44,613 nt of DNA from Magnetococcales bacterium (GTDB taxonomy: Bacteria > Pseudomonadota > Magnetococcia > Magnetococcales > DC0425bin3). Numbering within the stretch: the first letter of the stretch is position 1; each line of letters begins with the position of its first letter. The stretch spans positions 82,407 to 127,019 of the forward strand of contig JADGBZ010000001.1 of the NCBI GenBank assembly GCA_015231175.1. Direction: 5' to 3'. The translations under genes were made by a program, and so were the position numbers. This document shows, in pieces, positions 44,399-44,613 of the stretch. The notes under the pieces are model-generated. The model saw nothing but the letters and a program-made list of their open reading frames with translations, was not told the DNA's origin and searched no databases.

Positions 44399-44613
44399 AT
44401 GAACGCACCCAGTGAGACTCCTGTGTTTATCGGTTTGGACGTGAGCAAAGACCGCCTGGATTTAGCTGTACGCCCTTCTGGGCAAAGTTGCTCATTTTCC
44501 AATAACATGGATGGGATTTCCTCCCTTTGTCAATTTGTCAAAACACTGAAACCTACTTTAGCGGTCGTTGAAGCCACTGGCGGATTGGAAACTCCTGTGG
44601 CCGCTGCAATGAA
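44399..44613 (+). mobile_element. IS110-family transposase, 3' end outside window
   Basis: The first 71 residues of a DEDD-type recombinase: MNAPSETPVFIGLDVSKDRL then DLAVRPSG and LAVVEATGGLETPVAAAM. The GLDVSKDRLD motif carries the first catalytic aspartate and VEATG the glutamate region, both standard for IS110/IS1111 transposases. GGGAG lies about ten bases upstream of the ATG. The reading frame is open to the window edge. The element left boundary is not determinable because the family lacks clear inverted ends. Confidence 0.9.

Overview
The window comes from a GC-rich Gram-negative bacterium, most likely a proteobacterium. Supporting points are a complete Pst phosphate operon with PhoU, periplasmic DsbA- and PstS-type proteins, a sigma-54 activator, an HD-GYP c-di-GMP protein, a bacteriohemerythrin, LipA/LipB and an Opp-type importer. 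The short hairpin-rich repeat scattered through it resembles repeats I associate with magnetotactic Magnetococcales. That lineage guess is recall, not proof.

Layout. 1-4624 (minus): pstS-pstC-pstA-pstB-phoU, with phoU cut by the window edge. 4625-6677: a long leader with 47-bp tandem repeats and two tiny coupled ORFs, then an RtcR-like sigma-54 activator with a CARF-like sensor domain. 6685-14158: a cyclic-nucleotide-binding protein, an acetolactate-synthase-like enzyme, a cNMP/GAF/HD-GYP protein, a bacteriohemerythrin and a TPR-glycosyltransferase. 14430-18772 (minus): oppBCDF-like importer without a binding protein; its OppC carries a fibronectin-III-like insert. 18923-24247: membrane glycosyltransferase, radical SAM protein and a UDP-galactopyranose-mutase-like flavoprotein. 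24408-27145 (minus): DHH phosphoesterase-lipA-lipB operon. 27755-30912: OsmC-like protein, DsbA-like oxidoreductase, a PIN-toxin fragment and etfBA. 30934-43776: a surface-glycan type cluster with a GHMP sugar kinase, methyltransferase, three radical SAM genes (one frameshifted), two family-2 glycosyltransferases, DUF2304, acyltransferase-3 and two large membrane proteins. From about 37.6 kb this cluster becomes strongly AT-rich, which suggests acquisition by transfer. 43777-44613: nested repeats and the start of an IS110-family element with a structured upstream region.

The unifying oddity is a non-coding element of about 147 bp (MITE-like). It has terminal inverted repeats GTAACTATTCAGCACC and several internal hairpins. 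There are about eleven full, partial or variant copies, nearly all between genes. One copy (27530-27676) is flanked by a perfect 8-bp direct repeat, which indicates true transposition. Many long open frames crossing these copies are artefacts of the repeat and are not annotated.

How genes work together: PstSCAB imports phosphate and PhoU links it to signalling. The DHH-lipA-lipB operon supplies lipoyl cofactor. EtfAB carries electrons for an unseen dehydrogenase. The 31-44 kb block probably builds and decorates a cell-surface polysaccharide or glycolipid. No tRNA, rRNA or CRISPR array was seen.
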